In this document: positions 60,406-64,000 of the stretch, piece after piece
Layout: every line of letters starts with the position of its first letter
Position numbering within the stretch: the stretch's first letter is position 1
Source of the DNA: Ralstonia pickettii DTP0602
GTDB lineage: Bacteria; Pseudomonadota; Gammaproteobacteria; Burkholderiales; Burkholderiaceae
DNA length: 64,000 nt
Assembly: GCA_000471925.1 (NCBI GenBank)
Contig: CP006668.1
Location: forward strand, 2,108,001 to 2,172,000
Direction: 5' to 3'
The notes under the pieces: generated by a model
Database searches by the model: none
What the model was told of the DNA's origin: nothing
Seen by the model: the letters and a program-made list of their open reading frames with translations, nothing else
Program-made: the position numbers and the translations under genes

Positions 60406-62274
60406 TCAGCCGTGCCGCAGCTGCGCCTGCGCGGCCATGCGCACCGCGGCGTTGGCCGCGCCATAGCCGAGGTAGCCAGTGCGCTGCACGAGTTCGAAGA
60501 AGAAGCGTTCGTGGAACGGCTCGGTATAGGCATGCAGGAATTCGCCCTGCGCGTCCCGGTCATAGAGCACGCCCAGGCGTTGCAGGCGCCCTAGCAGCGC
60601 ATCGTCGAGCGCCAGCCGAGCGGCGACGTCATCGTAGTAGTTGTCCGGCACATGCAGCATCGCGGCGCGGCGGCGGTCGATCGCTTCCAGCGTCGGTTCG
60701 ATACGGTCGGAGCGGAAGGCGATGTGATGCACGCCCGAACCTGCGTAAGCGGCCACGAAGCGCCCGGTGGCAGTGCGGCCGCTCTCGGACACATTGAGCG
60801 GGATGCGCACCTTCTGGCCGGGGCTGACCATGGCGCGGCTCTTCACCAGGCCATACGGATCGGCGATCTCGTGCACGGCTTGGGGCTGCATGCCGAACAC
60901 CGCGCGGTAGAACAGCACGAAGCTGTTGAGCCGGTTCGCCGGCAGCGCCTGCGCGAGATGGTCGATGGCGGACAGCCCGGCGCCGTGGTGGACGGCTTCT
61001 GCCGGCGGGTCGAGCAGGAAGTCGCTCTCGTAGATGCTGCGGTCGGCATCGCGGTCGTCGATCAAATGGAACAGCATGCCGTCGGGCGAGCGCAGCGCCG
61101 GGATCACCCGTTCATCGGGCCCGACCGGCTCGCGCCATTCCTTGCACAGCAGCGCACGGGCGCGCGCGATGGCGCGGCGGGCGTCGTCCACCTTCAGGCC
61201 AATGGCGCATACCGACGGCCCGTGCAGCTGGAAATGCTCGGCGGCGGCACTGTCCTGTTCAGCATTCAGGATCAGGTTGATGCCGCCCTGGCGGTACAGG
61301 TCGACCGCCTTGGAGCGATGGCGGCCGGCGTGGGCAAACCCCAGCGATTCCAGCCGTTGCGCAAGCTCGCGGCCGGCCACGTAGTCGACGGCGAACTCGA
61401 TGAAATCCACGCCGCCGAACACCGGCGGCTCGGGCAGCGGCGCCCCGCCGGCCTCGGACTCCAGCCAGATCAGCGAGCGCAGCCCGTCTTGCGCGGTCTG
61501 CCGCGCCGGCGCCGCGCGGAAGTCGTCGTTGAACACCTCCAGCGACAGCGGCCCGGTATAGCCTGCCTGCAGCACGGCGCGGGCGAAATCGGTCACCGGC
61601 AGGTCGCCCTGGCCGGGGAAGTTGCGGTAATGGCGGCTCCATGACAGCACGTCCATCGACAGGCGCGGCGCGTCGGCCAGCTGGACAAAGAAGATCTTGT
61701 CCGCCGGCACGGCGTCGAGGCCCTGCAGAGAATCGCCCAGCGACAACGTATGGAAGCTGTCGAGCACCAGCCCGAGCGCTGGGTGGTCGGCGCGCTGCAC
61801 GATGTCCCACGCCTGCCGCCAGCGGCGCGTGTGGCGGCCCCAGGCAAGCGCTTCGTAACCCACGCGCAGGCCGCGCCGGGCGGCGGCCTCGGCCATGCGT
61901 CGCAGGTCCGCGGCGGCACGCGCCGGGTCGTCGATGGCCGCGTCCTGCACAGTGCTGCAGACCAGCACCATCTCCGCGCCAAGCTGCTCCATCACATCGA
62001 ATTTGCGTTCGGCGCGCGCCATATTGCGTGCGAACACGTCGCCGGGCATGGCCTCGAAGTCGCGCAGCGGCTGGTAGAGCAGGATCTGCAGGCCGAGGTC
62101 GGCCGCCATGCGCCGCACTTCGGCGGGCGAGCCGTCGAAGTGCAGCAGGTCGTTCTCGAAGATCTCCACACCGTCGAAGCCAGCGGCCGCGGCGGCTTCG
62201 AGCTTTTCCGGCAGCGTGCCGGAAAGGGAGACGGTGGCGATCGATTTCGGGAGGGGCCTGCGGACTGCGGTCAT
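60406..62274 (-). CDS. quiC: 3-dehydroshikimate dehydratase (QuiC type), two-domain
   Basis: A 622-residue fusion. The N-terminal half (residues 1-280) is a TIM-barrel sugar-phosphate isomerase/epimerase-like dehydratase with metal-site motifs VGYEALAWGRH, VLDSFHTL and LEVFNDDF. The C-terminal half (residues 295-620) is a vicinal-oxygen-chelate domain related to 4-hydroxyphenylpyruvate dioxygenase. In Pseudomonas and Acinetobacter relatives the enzyme converts dehydroshikimate to protocatechuate during quinate and shikimate use. The ATG at 62274 matches the family N-terminus. It is divergent from an IclR gene. Confidence 0.9.
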   Translation of the reverse strand: MTAVRRPLPKSIATVSLSGTLPEKLEAAAAAGFDGVEIFENDLLHFDGSPAEVRRMAADLGLQILLYQPLRDFEAMPGDVFARNMARAERKFDVMEQLGAEMVLVCSTVQDAAIDDPARAAADLRRMAEAAARRGLRVGYEALAWGRHTRRWRQAWDIVQRADHPALGLVLDSFHTLSLGDSLQGLDAVPADKIFFVQLADAPRLSMDVLSWSRHYRNFPGQGDLPVTDFARAVLQAGYTGPLSLEVFNDDFRAAPARQTAQDGLRSLIWLESEAGGAPLPEPPVFGGVDFIEFAVDYVAGRELAQRLESLGFAHAGRHRSKAVDLYRQGGINLILNAEQDSAAAEHFQLHGPSVCAIGLKVDDARRAIARARALLCKEWREPVGPDERVIPALRSPDGMLFHLIDDRDADRSIYESDFLLDPPAEAVHHGAGLSAIDHLAQALPANRLNSFVLFYRAVFGMQPQAVHEIADPYGLVKSRAMVSPGQKVRIPLNVSESGRTATGRFVAAYAGSGVHHIAFRSDRIEPTLEAIDRRRAAMLHVPDNYYDDVAARLALDDALLGRLQRLGVLYDRDAQGEFLHAYTEPFHERFFFELVQRTGYLGYGAANAAVRMAAQAQLRHG

Positions 62275-62339
62275 GGCGATAGCGAGGTGACGGTGTTGCC
62301 CCAAAGGTTATGAGCCAGCCAGCCCGTCAACAACCACAA

Positions 62340-62391
62340 TTCGCGCGCAGGCGTGCGACAATCGCTCCATTGCGATCATCACTCGCGCGAA
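62340..62391. promoter_or_regulatory. IclR operator candidates upstream of quiC
   Basis: TTCGCGCG (62340-62347) and CGCGCGAA (62384-62391) are exact reverse complements 36 bases apart. Between them ATCGC and GCGAT (62361-62376) form a smaller inverted repeat. All lie in the 130-bp gap between quiC and the divergent iclR gene. Confidence 0.45.
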
Positions 62392-62404
62392 ACTCGGGTT
62401 AACC

Positions 62405-63172
62405 ATGGAAAAGGAACCGCTGAACCGGCGCGACTGGATCGCCGGGCTGGAAAAAGGCCTGGCCATCCTGGAGGCCTTCGACAACGACCATCCGCGCCTC
62501 ACGCCCACGCAGGCGGCGCAGCTGACGGGGCTCACGCGCACCGCCGCGCGCCGCTACCTGCTGACGCTGGAGCACCTCGGCTACACCACCAGCGACGGCA
62601 CGCTGTTCAGCCTGACGCCGCGCGTGCTCAAGGTGGGCTGGTCGTATTTCGATTCGGCGCGGCTGCCGCGCACGGTGCAGCCGTTCCTGCAGCAGATCAC
62701 TGCGCAACTCGGCGAGGCGGCCTACCTGAGCGTGCTCGATGGCTGGGAGTTGGTGTTTATCGCCCGCACCGGCACCAGCCGCGTGATGAGCACCGGCTTC
62801 GTGCTGGGGGCGCGGGTGCCGGCGCCGCTGGGCTCGGCGGGGGTGATGATGCTGGCCTCGCGCCCCGAGGAGCAGGTGCGCGAATGGCTGGAAAGCTGCG
62901 TGCTGGCGCCCTACACGCCTTACACCATCCTGCAGCACGAGCGCCTGCTCGAAGAGATCCGCAAGGCCGGCGCGCAGGGCTATGCGATGCTCGAGCAGCA
63001 GTTGCAGACCGGCGTGCGCGGCATCGCGGTCCCGCTGCGCGACCGCCACGGCAAGGTGATTGCCGCGCTCTCGGTCAATATGCCGATCGGCGACGAGACG
63101 CCACAGCAGGCGCTGGACCGGGTGCTGCAGGTGTTGCAGGACACCGCATTGCTGATCATGCGGGTGCTTTAG
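62405..63172 (+). CDS. IclR-family regulator (PcaR/PobR-like)
   Basis: A 255-residue regulator with an N-terminal winged helix (residues 14-70, LTPTQAAQLTGLTRTAARRYL) and an effector domain with GARVPAPLGSAGVMML and QTGVRGIAVPLRDRHG. The wording resembles the PcaR/PcaU/PobR subgroup that senses protocatechuate-pathway compounds. It is divergent from quiC, so it is the likely quinate/protocatechuate switch. Its stop codon overlaps the convergent LysR stop by four bases. Confidence 0.9.
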   Translation: MEKEPLNRRDWIAGLEKGLAILEAFDNDHPRLTPTQAAQLTGLTRTAARRYLLTLEHLGYTTSDGTLFSLTPRVLKVGWSYFDSARLPRTVQPFLQQITAQLGEAAYLSVLDGWELVFIARTGTSRVMSTGFVLGARVPAPLGSAGVMMLASRPEEQVREWLESCVLAPYTPYTILQHERLLEEIRKAGAQGYAMLEQQLQTGVRGIAVPLRDRHGKVIAALSVNMPIGDETPQQALDRVLQVLQDTALLIMRVL

Positions 63173-64000
63173 TCCAGGCTCGTCGCCAGCGCGTGCGGCC
63201 CTTGCGACAACTGCGTCTTGAGGAACTCGAGGCACACGCGCATCCGGACTGACGCCGACGCCCGCGCGCTGGTCACGGCCCAGATATCGGCCGGCTGCCG
63301 CCAGTCCGGCAGCACGCGCACCAGTTCGCCGGCGCGCACGCTGGCGGCCACGTCCCAGACCGAGGCCATGATGATGCCAAAGCCTTCCAGTGCCCACTGG
63401 TGGGTCACATCGCTGTGGTTCGAAGCCATCGGCCCGGTCACTTTCACCGTCTCCCACCCGTCCGGCCCTTGCAGCCGCCACACGCCAAAGGCCTGGTCGC
63501 GTTCGCGCAGCAACAGGCAGTCGTGCCGGGGCAACTCGGTCGGGTGCTCCGGCGTGCCGCGCCGCGCCAGGTAGGCGGGCGCGGCGCAAAGCACGCGGCT
63601 GCCCGTGGCGATCCTGCTGGCGATCAGGTGCGGTTCCTCGACCTCGCCCACGCGGATGTCCAGGTCGAAGCTCTCGCCGATCAGGTCGACGCGGCGGTCG
63701 AGCAGTTCCAGCCAGGCCTCCAGCCCCGGATGCTGCTGCCGCAGCAGCGATAGCACCGGCGCCACATGCCGACGCCCAAGCCGCACGCTGGTGGCGATGC
63801 GCAGCAGCCCGCGCGGCTCGCCACCGGTGGCACCCACGGCCTCGAGCATGCCGTCGACGTCTTCCAGGATTTTCTGCGCCCAGGCAAAGGCGCTTTCGCC
63901 CTCGGCGGTCACGCTGACGCGGCGCGTGGTGCGATGGAACAGCCTGGCACCGAGCATGGCTTCGAGCATGGCGATGCGCTTGCTCACATGGGCCGGCGAG
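63169..64000 (-). CDS. LysR-family regulator, cut by the window edge
   Basis: A partial protein of more than 270 residues. At the right edge the frame reads SPAHVSKRIAMLEAMLG, the end of the recognition helix and the linker helix, then ARLFHRTTRRVSVTAEG and a complete effector-binding domain to the stop at 63169. The first part of the helix-turn-helix lies beyond base 64000, so no start codon is given. It belongs to the DNA-binding LysR group that often controls a divergent gene. Its stop overlaps the convergent IclR gene by four bases. Confidence 0.9.
   Translation of the reverse strand, partial: SPAHVSKRIAMLEAMLGARLFHRTTRRVSVTAEGESAFAWAQKILEDVDGMLEAVGATGGEPRGLLRIATSVRLGRRHVAPVLSLLRQQHPGLEAWLELLDRRVDLIGESFDLDIRVGEVEEPHLIASRIATGSRVLCAAPAYLARRGTPEHPTELPRHDCLLLRERDQAFGVWRLQGPDGWETVKVTGPMASNHSDVTHQWALEGFGIIMASVWDVAASVRAGELVRVLPDWRQPADIWAVTSARASASVRMRVCLEFLKTQLSQGPHALATSLD

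Overview
The window is high-GC DNA of a Gram-negative, metabolically versatile beta-proteobacterium. Three orphan Bug/TctC-type periplasmic binding proteins, TcuAB, a GcvA-like LysR regulator, many IclR/GntR regulators and a Gram-negative porin point to Burkholderiales, most likely Cupriavidus or a close relative. That taxonomic call is inference from gene content. I see no rRNA, tRNA, CRISPR array, phage or intact insertion sequence. The window reads as chromosomal or megaplasmid accessory catabolic DNA.

Layout. (1) 171-7638, minus strand: a seven-gene tricarballylate-type operon (tcuA, tcuB, class II aldolase, two Bug proteins, amidohydrolase, D-2-hydroxyacid dehydrogenase). (2) 7919-11154, plus: a DUF2188-like protein, a 44-residue membrane protein, then MarR, Nit6803-type nitrilase and NmrA-like protein, with one palindrome core upstream of both marR and the nitrilase gene. 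(3) 11218-13755: DSD1-type PLP enzyme, a decayed FAD/Fe-S oxidoreductase fragment and a divergent GntR gene. (4) 13807-19049: BON protein, alpha/beta hydrolase, large MscS-type channel, a MarR remnant and a small exported protein. (5) 19222-25583, minus: heavy-metal RND tripartite efflux operon headed by a small exported acidic protein. (6) 25807-30967, minus: disulfide reductase of the dihydrolipoyl dehydrogenase type, peroxiredoxin-glutaredoxin hybrid, DUF2798, and an isochorismatase/alpha-beta hydrolase/TetR unit.

(7) 31161-40407, minus: an eight-gene aromatic meta-cleavage-like cluster (FAH-family hydrolase, flavin monooxygenase, extradiol-type VOC enzyme, frameshifted MFS carrier, porin, class II aldolase, Bug protein, aldehyde dehydrogenase) divergent from an IclR gene. 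The two are separated by a perfect 17-bp inverted repeat. (8) 41480-49394: a Rieske oxygenase with its reductase, a ketol-acid reductoisomerase, a GntR regulator with matching operators, an MFS carrier, a class II aldolase and a LysR regulator. (9) 49402-59324: an organosulfur-type region. A thiol dioxygenase, multi-rhodanese protein and SfnB-like flavoprotein lie on the minus strand. A divergent SsuD-like monooxygenase, class II aldolase, SsuABC-type ABC transporter and membrane cytochrome c lie on the plus strand. (10) 59487-64000: DMT exporter, QuiC-type dehydroshikimate dehydratase with divergent IclR, and a LysR gene cut by the window edge.

The recurring design is a small catabolic operon facing its own regulator, with a palindrome between them. 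Four class II aldolase/adducin paralogues and three Bug proteins without TctAB membrane partners occur in different operons. The most unusual combinations are the TcuAB operon with two orphan Bug proteins, the Rieske/KARI/GntR locus, and the aromatic cluster whose transporter gene has lost one base.
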